Origin: Bacteroidota bacterium
GTDB taxonomy: Bacteria; Bacteroidota; Bacteroidia; Cytophagales; UBA9547
Assembly (NCBI GenBank): GCA_004293915.1
Contig: RDZG01000054.1
Coordinates: 112,515 to 176,514 of the forward strand
Direction of reading: 5' to 3'
DNA length: 64,000 nucleotides
The translations under genes and the position numbers were made by a program. Numbering within the stretch: the stretch's first letter is position 1; every line of letters begins with the position of its first letter. The notes below the pieces were generated by a model. That model was not told where the DNA came from and did no database searches. It was given only the letters and a program-made list of their open reading frames with translations. This document shows positions 49,075-56,854 of this stretch, one piece after another.

Positions 49075-51696
49075 TTAATTCATTTTAACAAATCCTTTCC
49101 AACGAATATCATTACTTGAAGCTCCTATCATTACTTCTGCATCGCCTGGTTCAAATACTTTTTTCATATTGATGTCATAGAATTTAAGTTGGTCGCCTTT
49201 TAATTTCAATGAAATGGTTTTAGTTTGCCCTGCGGCTAGAGATACTTTTCCAAATGCTTTTAGTTCTTGAATAGGTCGAGATATTGATGCCAAAATATCG
49301 TGCGTATATAATTGAACTATCTCATCGCCAGCTACTTTGCCTGTGTTTTTTATGTCAAGAAAGATTGTAATTGAATCATTTTCAGAAATTGTATTTTTTG
49401 AGAGTTTTACATTACTATATTCAAATGTAGTATAACTTAAGCCATGTCCGAAGTAGAACATGGGTTCGTTTCCAACATCAAAAAACTTATCAATTCCTCT
49501 ATCGACAGCTTTAGTATCTTTGACAGGGAAACGATTGTATGTCAAAGGAACTTGCCCCGTTTCAAAAGGAATGGTAATGGGCAATTTTGCACTTGGATTA
49601 TTATCCCCAAAAAGTGTTTGAGCAATGGCATTTCCACCTTCTTCGCCTGAATACCAAGCATGAAGAATGGCAGGAACTTTATCGGCCCATCTACGCATTG
49701 TAATAACATTTCCTGTTTGGAGAACAACCGCTAAAGGTTTTTCAAGTTTGGATAATTCAATAATTAATTGCTCTTGTGCTTCATCCAAATTCAAGATAGC
49801 ACGGTCGCTATTTTCGTCATCATACATTCCTACTACCGCCACAATAGCATCTGCTGATTTGGCTGCTTCTATTGCTGCTGGAATATTTACAAAAGGGTTT
49901 GCATCCCAACCCAAATGAACATAGGCTTTTTGTCCATTTTCAATAAATTCTGCCCTAAAATCATATTCTTTTCCTTTTTCAAGATAAATTTTTCCTTTTT
50001 CAACAAAGATGGAATTTTGGATTCCGTATTGCATATCAACAATCAGTTTATTGTTTATGAATACGGTGAGACCATCATCGGCATTGGCACCAAAAGTAAA
50101 AACTCCTGAATAAGGTGCTTTTATCTTGCCTGTCCAACGTACCGAAAAATTATCTTTAGGCAAGTTTTTTGGAGAATCCAATTTCCAATCAAAATCTATA
50201 TTGGGGTCGGTTTGAATATATTCAGGAATACCACTTAGTTTATTATTAGAAAAATATTCTGCTTTTAGCCCTTGTTTAGTAATTCCGTTTTCAAGTGTAG
50301 AAAAATGTAAAGTTTCGATGGCTGGAAAATAACAAAAGCCCACATGTGCTCCAATTTTATAATTTACATTTGCATTTGGCAATAGATTTTTAATCCCTTC
50401 CAATACAGTAACTTCTTTTCTGCCCCATCCAGCATAATGATTTATCAATAATTTATTCCCTAACTGACCAGTTACAAGTACATTTTTTACATTTTTTGAA
50501 AATGGCAATGTATTATTTTCATTTTTGAGTAATACAGTAGTCTTTTTAGCCACTTCTAAAGCCACCGCTCTATGTGCAGCACAATCGTTTATTTTTTCAG
50601 CATATTCAGGATTTACATACGGATTATCGTAAAGACCAGTTTTGAACATGATTCTGAGCGTTCTTTTTACAGATTCTGTGATTGTTTTTTCCGAAACCAA
50701 TCCGTTTTTAACCGCTTTTAATAAGGCAGAATAATAATATTTTGGGTCGTCCAAAGCCCAATCGCAACCAGCATTGATACATTTTACAGCAATGTCAATA
50801 TCATTAGTATCTACTCCATAAGCTTCTTTAATCAATTTAATACCACCACCATCCGACATAATAACACCTTTGAATCCTAATTCTCCTTTCAAGTAAGTGT
50901 TCATCATCCAATTATTTTGGGCAAAAGGAATGCCATCACCCGTATTATAAGCCATCATCACAGCTTGTATATTGCCTTCTTTCACTGCAGCTTCGTAGGC
51001 AGGAAATTCGTATTCTCTATAATATCTTTCAGAGTAAAAAACCGAAGCACCAAATTTTCCATCGTGCCCAGTATTACCAGCAAAGTGTTTCATTGTTGTT
51101 GCTAATCCTTTTGCTTCCATGGTTTTGATATAAGCAACTCCCATTTTAGAAATTAAAAAAGGGTCTTCTCCATAAGTTTCACCCGTACGTCCCCAACGTG
51201 GGTCTCTACCAATATTTAAAACTGGAGATAATAACATACGCACCCCTCTAGACTTCATTTCTTCCCCCAATACTCCAGCAACTGAAGCAACAAGAGCTGG
51301 TTCCCAAGCAGCAGCTTGCCCCAAGGGTTGCGGAAACGATGTTGAGCCATTTCCCATATATGCAAAAATTCCTTCGGCATTTCGCAGTGCAACTATTCCA
51401 AACTTAGTTTTAGTTTTCATGTATTTGGCAATTTTGTTATAATTCTCAGCCGTTTTTTTTGGAAGATTTCCATTATCCATAAAACCCATCCAGCCTGGAG
51501 AATTATTTCCCATATTGTTTGTATCTGAGGTACTTGTAAGTAATTTTAGCTTATCTTCTAAAGACATTCGAGAAGCAAGATCATCCACCCGTTCTTCTAT
51601 GCTTTTTGATATGTTTTTGTATATTTCTAATGCATTTTGAGCATTGCACAATAAGTTTAATAAAACAATTCCAAGTATTGAATAAGTTAATTTCAT
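49075..51696 (-). CDS. GH3 beta-glucosidase with PA14 domain
   Basis: 873 residues with a signal peptide (MKLTYSILGIVLLNLLCNAQ). The GH3 N-terminal barrel has GRDPRWGRTGETYGEDP (about 163-179), KHFAGNTGHDG (203-213) and the nucleophile Asp D282 in VIMSDGGGI; the usual Trp after SD is Gly here. The C-terminal alpha/beta sandwich (VAKKTTVLLKNENNTLPF) is interrupted by a PA14 domain (about 475-600; KAEYFSNN, SVRWTGKIKAPYSGVFTFG). A fibronectin III-like domain ends the protein. It cleaves non-reducing beta-linked glucosyl or related residues outside the inner membrane. It lies 4 nt after the GH106-like gene, so it belongs to the same operon. Confidence 0.92.
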   Translation of the reverse strand: MKLTYSILGIVLLNLLCNAQNALEIYKNISKSIEERVDDLASRMSLEDKLKLLTSTSDTNNMGNNSPGWMGFMDNGNLPKKTAENYNKIAKYMKTKTKFGIVALRNAEGIFAYMGNGSTSFPQPLGQAAAWEPALVASVAGVLGEEMKSRGVRMLLSPVLNIGRDPRWGRTGETYGEDPFLISKMGVAYIKTMEAKGLATTMKHFAGNTGHDGKFGASVFYSERYYREYEFPAYEAAVKEGNIQAVMMAYNTGDGIPFAQNNWMMNTYLKGELGFKGVIMSDGGGIKLIKEAYGVDTNDIDIAVKCINAGCDWALDDPKYYYSALLKAVKNGLVSEKTITESVKRTLRIMFKTGLYDNPYVNPEYAEKINDCAAHRAVALEVAKKTTVLLKNENNTLPFSKNVKNVLVTGQLGNKLLINHYAGWGRKEVTVLEGIKNLLPNANVNYKIGAHVGFCYFPAIETLHFSTLENGITKQGLKAEYFSNNKLSGIPEYIQTDPNIDFDWKLDSPKNLPKDNFSVRWTGKIKAPYSGVFTFGANADDGLTVFINNKLIVDMQYGIQNSIFVEKGKIYLEKGKEYDFRAEFIENGQKAYVHLGWDANPFVNIPAAIEAAKSADAIVAVVGMYDDENSDRAILNLDEAQEQLIIELSKLEKPLAVVLQTGNVITMRRWADKVPAILHAWYSGEEGGNAIAQTLFGDNNPSAKLPITIPFETGQVPLTYNRFPVKDTKAVDRGIDKFFDVGNEPMFYFGHGLSYTTFEYSNVKLSKNTISENDSITIFLDIKNTGKVAGDEIVQLYTHDILASISRPIQELKAFGKVSLAAGQTKTISLKLKGDQLKFYDINMKKVFEPGDAEVMIGASSNDIRWKGFVKMN

Positions 51697-51700
51697 TATT

Positions 51701-54556
51701 TTAGTTTTTAATAAAATATATTTTTACTGGACCAATTAAACCAGATGGTAACATTCCATAATAAGCATTCGGTAAATTTTCAAATAAATACATCCACCCA
51801 TTAGGAAACCTATTAATATTTGTGTTTGTAATTCGCTTTTCTTTTGGCAAACGGCTATCACCAATTAATCGGTGTGTCCAACGATTAGCAACTTCAATTT
51901 GGATAGTATTTTTACCTGTTTTTAAACTATTTTTTGTATCAATCACAAAAGGATATTTCCAAAATGTACCTAAATTTTGTCCATTTATTGTTACAGAAGC
52001 TGCAACGGCAACATCTCCCAAATCTATAAAAATATTTTTATTTTCAAAGGTTATGTTTTTAGGAAATTCATACTCTGTTTCATATTTAACAATTCCCGAA
52101 AAAAACTTGATACCATCAACGCTCGAAATCGACAAATCGGTTAATTTTGTATAATTTGCAGTTTTTGGTGCACCTAAATTGGCTGGAAAATCCAATTTCC
52201 AAGCATTTTTTAATGTGTCGGAATAGGCTATTTTACCTAATGGGTTTTGTATTATTTTAGAAATTGATTCGTTTTCATTTGAGAAAATCACAAAAACAGA
52301 ACCATTTGCTTCTAAATCTAAAGTTAAAGTAGTAGAATTTACATTTGAAGTAAAATCTACTGCCGATTTTTCGCCTGTTAATGGATTCCAAAGCTGTGGT
52401 ATTTTGCCATTTACTCTATAAGTTGTAGTTAATTTTTGAGCTACATTTTTGGAATTACACACAAAATAAATTTCTTCGTTTTCGGTTTTTCTATGTATAT
52501 AATCAACTGAATTTAATGTTTTTTGTGAGCCAGCATCAAAATCTTGGATTATATTTAAAGATTGCAAAACTGTTTTTATATCCATTCCAAAAATAATTTT
52601 CCCTTTTCCGTAATTATTTTCTGTTATTGTTTTTCCATCAATATTTCCCCAAATTTTTGATGCCAATTCATTTATTTTAATATCATTAGCTAAATAGTTT
52701 TTATAACCAGTTGATTTAGAAGGTTTTTTGCCTATCACAATAGCACCATCAGCTATTAATTTTTCGAGTTTTATTAAAACCTCAATATTCATTTCGTCCA
52801 GATTTGGCAAAACCAAAACTGCATATTGTTGCCCATGCGGAAGCATTAGCTTACCATCTTTTACAGTAAGTTTATTTAAAATTACATCTGAATTAGTAAC
52901 ATCATAATCATACCCAAAACCTAGTGAGGCATTAATGGTTTTATTTGGCACAAAATTGGGGGCTTCATCTCCATAATAATACAACACATCACCCACAAAA
53001 TTACCTTTCTGAAGCATTGCACTGCATCTACCTAAATAATCCATAAACGGTTTTGCCATTTGCCACCATGGTTGAGTTACACTTATTTGCGTACCAAATC
53101 CATAAATATAACCGGGTTTTCCAGCCGATTTTGGCACATGAGGAAATGTATGAAAAACTATACGATTTAGTCCTTCACAAAAGGCTTTATCAGCATCTGG
53201 TTTTAGTTCATTCAAACTTTCTTGCCAAAGAAAAGCACTTGTAAATGCTTCAGCATCAACTATTTTTTGATTATAAATATGAGAAGCACTCGAAACACCT
53301 TTTATGACTTGTAAAATATCAATATTAGAATCAATATTCTCTTTTGAGTTATGCCAAAATTCGCCTCTTGGATGCGTTAAAACTCCAGACGATTTTAACG
53401 ATTCAAACGGACAATTATGTAAGGGTTTACCAGGACCGGCAGCTTCTGCCACATAACCTAAACCATATTTATTACATACTTCTTTTGCTTTTTTATAATG
53501 ACTAGAAATAATTAAATCTGAAAGTAATTGACGAAAATCATACAAAAATCGTTCAGAAGATTCTTTGTCTATAATAGTAAACCCTTTAAAAACTGGCAAA
53601 AAAGGTTTCATCGAATAGCCAAATTGTTTTTCAAATTCTTCTATCATTAAAGGAGTCCAAAGTTCTCCAGTAACTTCATAACTATCTGAATATAAATATT
53701 TTAAGGATTTCCCATCGAAAGTTCCAAGTTTTGCCAACAATTTATCAATAAAATATTGAATGTGAATTTCGGTGGCTTTTGGATTAAAATGATCTATCAT
53801 TGGACCTTTAGAATTAGGTGTGTGCATAATCATAGGTTGTCCTGTATTGGCACAAACCATACGTTCAATTTTCCATTTTCCTTTAGGGATTTTCCAGTTT
53901 AGATTTCCAGACTTATCCATAAAAGCTGAAATGTCTTTAACCATATTTAGATTTTTTATTACCGAATCTTTAAAAATAGGGTAAGCCAAAACAGCTACAT
54001 CTTTATAAAAAACTGGAAATCCGTTTTTATCCAATTCGATAATAGGACTATCAGGATTTTTACTTTTTCCGATTTTTAAGGGCAATTTTGGGAATGGAAG
54101 TTTAATAGGACTTTTAGTTTTGTCATCAACAATGATTTCGGTTCGATACATTCCCATTGTGGCATTTTCTGCTTTGGTCCAAGCTCCTCCTGCGTTCCAT
54201 CCGCTAGAAACAATTAAACCAAGTTCTAAATCAAGTTTTGTGGCTTCATTGATGGCATGTGCCAAAGCATCTGTATATGCCTCGTTCATAAATGCATTGC
54301 CTTTGGGTACAATTTTTTTTTCGTCTTGCACATGATTCACATCCCAAATATCAAAACCACCCATGCCTTTGGCTTTGGCTTCTTTCAGTTCAAAAGTTAT
54401 ACTTTCTTTATCGAAATTGCCATCCACCCAAGTCCATAAAGCACGAGGTTTAGCACTTAAAGGCGGATTTTTGAAGTCTTCATATAATTTTTGTGCATAT
54501 AATGTTGTGCTTAAACAGAATAAAATTGTACTGTAACGAAACTTGAATTTAAACAT
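51701..54556 (-). CDS. GH106-like alpha-L-rhamnosidase family glycoside hydrolase
   Basis: 951 residues with a signal peptide (MFKFKFRYSTILFCLSTTLYAQ). The N-terminal sequence FKNPPLSAKPRALWTWVDGN, followed by GMGGFDIWDVNH and LGLIVSSGWNAGGAWT, is typical of the Glyco_hydro_106 group. A C-terminal galactose-binding-like jelly roll closes the protein (FIDLGDVAVAASVTINGQNLG, then KTGKNTIQIEVANRWTHRL). GH106 enzymes release terminal alpha-L-rhamnose from plant or algal glycans; members outside the characterised branch may have other activities. It is the first gene of the GH106-GH3-NHL operon. No SusC/SusD pair or regulator is in the window. Confidence 0.87.
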   Translation of the reverse strand: MFKFKFRYSTILFCLSTTLYAQKLYEDFKNPPLSAKPRALWTWVDGNFDKESITFELKEAKAKGMGGFDIWDVNHVQDEKKIVPKGNAFMNEAYTDALAHAINEATKLDLELGLIVSSGWNAGGAWTKAENATMGMYRTEIIVDDKTKSPIKLPFPKLPLKIGKSKNPDSPIIELDKNGFPVFYKDVAVLAYPIFKDSVIKNLNMVKDISAFMDKSGNLNWKIPKGKWKIERMVCANTGQPMIMHTPNSKGPMIDHFNPKATEIHIQYFIDKLLAKLGTFDGKSLKYLYSDSYEVTGELWTPLMIEEFEKQFGYSMKPFLPVFKGFTIIDKESSERFLYDFRQLLSDLIISSHYKKAKEVCNKYGLGYVAEAAGPGKPLHNCPFESLKSSGVLTHPRGEFWHNSKENIDSNIDILQVIKGVSSASHIYNQKIVDAEAFTSAFLWQESLNELKPDADKAFCEGLNRIVFHTFPHVPKSAGKPGYIYGFGTQISVTQPWWQMAKPFMDYLGRCSAMLQKGNFVGDVLYYYGDEAPNFVPNKTINASLGFGYDYDVTNSDVILNKLTVKDGKLMLPHGQQYAVLVLPNLDEMNIEVLIKLEKLIADGAIVIGKKPSKSTGYKNYLANDIKINELASKIWGNIDGKTITENNYGKGKIIFGMDIKTVLQSLNIIQDFDAGSQKTLNSVDYIHRKTENEEIYFVCNSKNVAQKLTTTYRVNGKIPQLWNPLTGEKSAVDFTSNVNSTTLTLDLEANGSVFVIFSNENESISKIIQNPLGKIAYSDTLKNAWKLDFPANLGAPKTANYTKLTDLSISSVDGIKFFSGIVKYETEYEFPKNITFENKNIFIDLGDVAVAASVTINGQNLGTFWKYPFVIDTKNSLKTGKNTIQIEVANRWTHRLIGDSRLPKEKRITNTNINRFPNGWMYLFENLPNAYYGMLPSGLIGPVKIYFIKN

Positions 54557-54938
54557 AAATTGTATTTTGATGCAATATATTAACTTTATGAAATATTATT
54601 TCTAAATTATATTTTATTATTAGTAAAATGCAAATTTATGAATTATTGATATGGAAAAAAAGTGCTGATTTGTAGTTTTAAATTGAATACTCATTTTTTA
54701 GAGTTAGTATAAAGCGAGATGCTTGCACCAGTGGCATAGCCTGTAATGTACTTAAAATGCAAAACAAACAGGCATATTTTAGGAATATTTTACTGAAAAC
54801 CGAGTTTTTTCACAGCCTGACGGTTTGGCGCTTGGCGAAGAAGCGGAATTAGAAGCACAAATGCTCAATTTAGCACAAATGTTTATTAGAATTCCGAATG
54901 TTCAATTTAGCACTGAACCCGCCATTTTGCCAAACTGC
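54557..54938. other. Intergenic region with dispersed repeat and a coding-like remnant
   Basis: 382 nt between the GH106 operon and the two-gene cassette. It holds AT-rich upstream sequence of the GH106 gene (to about 54700), repeat copy 2 at 54711-54734 and a GC-richer stretch (54783-54938) that reads on the plus strand as open frame. Confidence 0.65.
54711..54734. repeat. Dispersed repeat (GCTTGCACCAGTGG type), copy 2
   Basis: GCGAGAT followed by GCTTGCACCAGTGG matches the complement of 45760-45780 at 19 of 21 positions; AAGCGAGAYGCTT also corresponds to the second hairpin of copy 1. Confidence 0.7.
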
Positions 54939-54959
54939 TGTTGGTGGCAGTTATTTTAA
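54783..54959 (+). pseudogene. Coding-like remnant of unknown origin
   Basis: An open plus-strand frame without a start contains SQPDGLALGEEAELEAQML, then NLAQMFIRI. It is clearly more GC-rich and protein-like than its surroundings and ends in the left inverted repeat. An overlapping frame encodes a short ATG peptide (MQNKQAYFRNIL). It could be the end of a gene truncated when the cassette arrived. No family was recognised. Confidence 0.35.
54939..54954 (+). repeat. Left arm of inverted repeat bounding the two-gene cassette
   Basis: TGTTGGTGGCAGTTAT; its inverse, ATAATTGCCACCAACA, occurs at 56218-56233 with 15 of 16 matching. The preceding TTGCCAAACTGCTG adds a small hairpin. The stop codon of the 170-residue gene (54951-54953) lies inside this arm. 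Confidence 0.75.
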
Positions 54960-55463
54960 TTGTGTTTTAGTTGCAGTAAAACATATCTCATTTAATACAC
55001 TTTTAAATTCCATACCAAAACCCATAAATGAGCTTTCACCTTTTTCAAACATTTCTTCAATTCTGTTTTTAAATGCGTCTATCTTAAATGCACTATCTAA
55101 ACCTTTTACATAAATTTTATCCCATAAATCTGAATAGAATTCACTTTGTTTTTTACAAATGTACCATTCGTCAAAAATACAATACCAGTATAAGGAAATT
55201 ATTCTTTTCTCTTCAATTGTTGGATTATAGTTTTTATCATTAACAGTAGCAGGAAGTTGTTTCTGTAATTCTCTAATTGTTGTTTGAAATTGATAGTGTA
55301 AATTTAGTTTCCTTTCGTTTCTATTCTCTTCAAATGCCTTGTATGAAAGTTCTGAACTTTGTTTTGAAATTAATGTCATTTTATATGCGTATATAACGGA
55401 TATAACTGCACATAATGAAGATACAGAAATTATAGTTAATTCAATTATTTTATCAGTTGTCAT
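54951..55463 (-). CDS. Membrane-anchored protein of unknown function (cassette gene 2)
   Basis: 170 residues. One N-terminal membrane segment (about 8-28, IELTIISVSSLCAVISVIYAY) is followed by a basic helical region (SELSYKAFEENRNERKLNL) and a cytoplasmic helical domain with conserved-looking aromatic residues (ISLYWYCIFDEWYICKK, SEFYSDLWD). No catalytic motif was recognised. It lies 17 nt downstream of the 233-residue gene, with the same topology, so the pair is probably an operon. The two genes fill the space between the inverted-repeat arms, and the coding end reaches into the left arm. A defence or toxin-type role is possible by analogy with membrane-tethered two-gene cassettes, but nothing in the sequence proves it. 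Confidence 0.7.
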   Translation of the reverse strand: MTTDKIIELTIISVSSLCAVISVIYAYKMTLISKQSSELSYKAFEENRNERKLNLHYQFQTTIRELQKQLPATVNDKNYNPTIEEKRIISLYWYCIFDEWYICKKQSEFYSDLWDKIYVKGLDSAFKIDAFKNRIEEMFEKGESSFMGFGMEFKSVLNEICFTATKTQLK

Positions 55464-55480
55464 ATTCTTGTTTATTTATA

Positions 55481-56182
55481 TTAAAGTTTCCAACTCCTTG
55501 TCAAACCATCAATTTCATCATTTGTTAAATTCGGTTTTATTTGTTTTAATAAGACAAGATACTTGCCAAACAAATCTTGTGGCGGTTTTCTACCACAACA
55601 ATATCTCATCATTTCTTGTTGCGTTTTGTCAAAGTCTTTAACTAATTTATCATCTTTTAAAATAAAATACTCTTGTATATCAATTAAAATTTCCGCTAAT
55701 TCACTTGAATCCATATATACAGAAACGTGTGCCATTTCATAATTTTTTGTATTGTTGAATTCTTTTAAAGCAATTTTCAAATCACTTATTTTGCTATAAA
55801 ATTTATATATTAGGTCAATTACTTTTGACGGCATATAAAGTAAATTATTAGATATTTCTTCGTGATACTTCGTTACAGAAGTGTCAAATTTAGTTAGTGC
55901 ATTTTCAATACAATTTTTGTCAATACAAGTACCAGATAATGAAACGTGTAATTGTTGTACATCAAAAAGAATTTTTGAAAGTGAACTATAAACTGCTCTT
56001 TCTTGGTTCTTTTGCTCACTTTGAGTATTGTATTTTACATCTAATTGTTTTTCTCTGTCCTTTTGTTTTAAGTTGTAATAGTTGTTTAACCATACAAGAA
56101 TAACAGGAAGTAAAAAGCCACTTAAAATGGTTACAAGTATTTCAGGTTTGTCAATAAGCAGATTTATAATTTTTTCTAACAC
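55481..56182 (-). CDS. Membrane-anchored helical protein of unknown function (cassette gene 1)
   Basis: 233 residues. A membrane segment at about 13-33 (PEILVTILSGFLLPVILVWL) is followed by a charged, coiled-coil-prone linker (NLKQKDREKQLDVKYNTQSE) and a cytoplasmic helical domain. Cysteines occur as TCIDKNC (about 95-101) and YCCGRKPPQDLFGKY (about 198-212), possibly structural or metal-binding. No family was recognised. It starts 36 nt inside the right inverted-repeat arm, so its promoter probably overlaps that arm or the region beyond. It shares orientation and architecture with the next gene. Confidence 0.7.
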   Translation of the reverse strand: MLEKIINLLIDKPEILVTILSGFLLPVILVWLNNYYNLKQKDREKQLDVKYNTQSEQKNQERAVYSSLSKILFDVQQLHVSLSGTCIDKNCIENALTKFDTSVTKYHEEISNNLLYMPSKVIDLIYKFYSKISDLKIALKEFNNTKNYEMAHVSVYMDSSELAEILIDIQEYFILKDDKLVKDFDKTQQEMMRYCCGRKPPQDLFGKYLVLLKQIKPNLTNDEIDGLTRSWKL

Positions 56183-56217
56183 TTTTTTCTATTGTTTTTG
56201 TTTTCGTGAGTTCTGTT

Positions 56218-56233
56218 ATAATTGCCACCAACA
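56218..56233 (-). repeat. Right arm of inverted repeat bounding the two-gene cassette
   Basis: ATAATTGCCACCAACA on the plus strand, the inverse of 54939-54954 with one mismatch. A perfect 10-bp hairpin follows it at 56244-56267. Confidence 0.75.
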
Positions 56234-56243
56234 TTAGTAATCA

Positions 56244-56267
56244 CGCAACTTTTACCCAAAAGTTGCG
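56244..56267. other. Perfect hairpin CGCAACTTTT-ACCC-AAAAGTTGCG
   Basis: 10-bp stem with 4-nt loop just outside the right cassette arm. The A/T-rich inner stem and lack of a T-run make a terminator uncertain; it may be part of the mobile unit's end. Confidence 0.5.
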
Positions 56268-56543
56268 GCTATTTTCAATATATATCTGCTAAAATAATAG
56301 TATAATTTGCAAAGATTTACACGATTATAAAAATATTTTTTAAATTTTTAGCTTATCATACTCGAATTTCAAAAAAAAGTATTTTTTCCATGGTGTATTT
56401 TGGTATAATATATCATTTTTACCTTAATTTATTGCGTCTATACTTCCAAAAATAAGGAATAACTGCAACTTTTATAAAATGTGTTGTAATTATTTTATTG
56501 CAGTATTTATAAAGATCAAGATAAGTATAACACTCCAATCAAG
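56268..56543. other. AT-rich intergenic region before the minisatellite
   Basis: 276 nt of very AT-rich sequence with long T and A runs. No gene or clear promoter box was seen. Confidence 0.55.
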
Positions 56544-56774
56544 CGTTGCTAGACATCACGGAACGACTGCAAGACGTCACGGAATGACTGCTACACGTCT
56601 AGCAACGACTGCTAGACATCACGGAACGGTTGCTAGACGTCACGGAACGGTTGCTAGACGTCATGGAACGATTGCTAGACGTCACGGAACGGTTGCTAGA
56701 CATCACGGAACGATTGCTACACGTCTAGCAACGATTGCTAGACATTACTGAACGGTTGCTACACGTTGCAGAAT
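56544..56774. repeat. 21-bp minisatellite, 11 tandem units
   Basis: Eleven 21-nt units without spacers, core TGCTAGACGTCACGGAAC followed by GRT. Most units differ at 1-3 positions. Units 3 and 9 have TGCTACACGTCTAGCAAC, whose ACGTCTAGCA is the reverse complement of TGCTAGACGT, so adjacent units can fold back. The array is far richer in G and C than the surrounding AT-rich DNA. Because 21 is a multiple of three, a frame of RRHGT-type heptapeptides runs through it, but this looks incidental. It ends 80 nt before nuoD. Confidence 0.93.
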
Positions 56775-56829
56775 ACAGACCAATCCAAACATAATATATA
56801 AGGTACATAATAAATATTTTATTTTTTTG

Positions 56830-56837
56830 TAGTTTTG
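56830..56837 (+). promoter_or_regulatory. Possible -7 box of nuoD
   Basis: TAGTTTTG matches TAnnTTTG, 17 nt before the nuoD ATG. No TTTG lies at the expected upstream distance; the minisatellite ends 55 nt upstream of the box. Confidence 0.45.
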
Positions 56838-56854
56838 AAACGAAAATCAAGACT

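Noticed and set aside
54939..56233. Insertion sequence
   Set aside because: Despite the inverted repeats, neither enclosed gene resembles a transposase and no target-site duplication was evident.
56479..56751. 90-codon ORF rich in Arg, His and Thr
   Set aside because: It is a by-product of the 21-bp tandem repeat and has no signal, domain or promoter.
56544..56774. Possible CRISPR array
   Set aside because: The units are contiguous with no unique spacers, and no cas genes are present.
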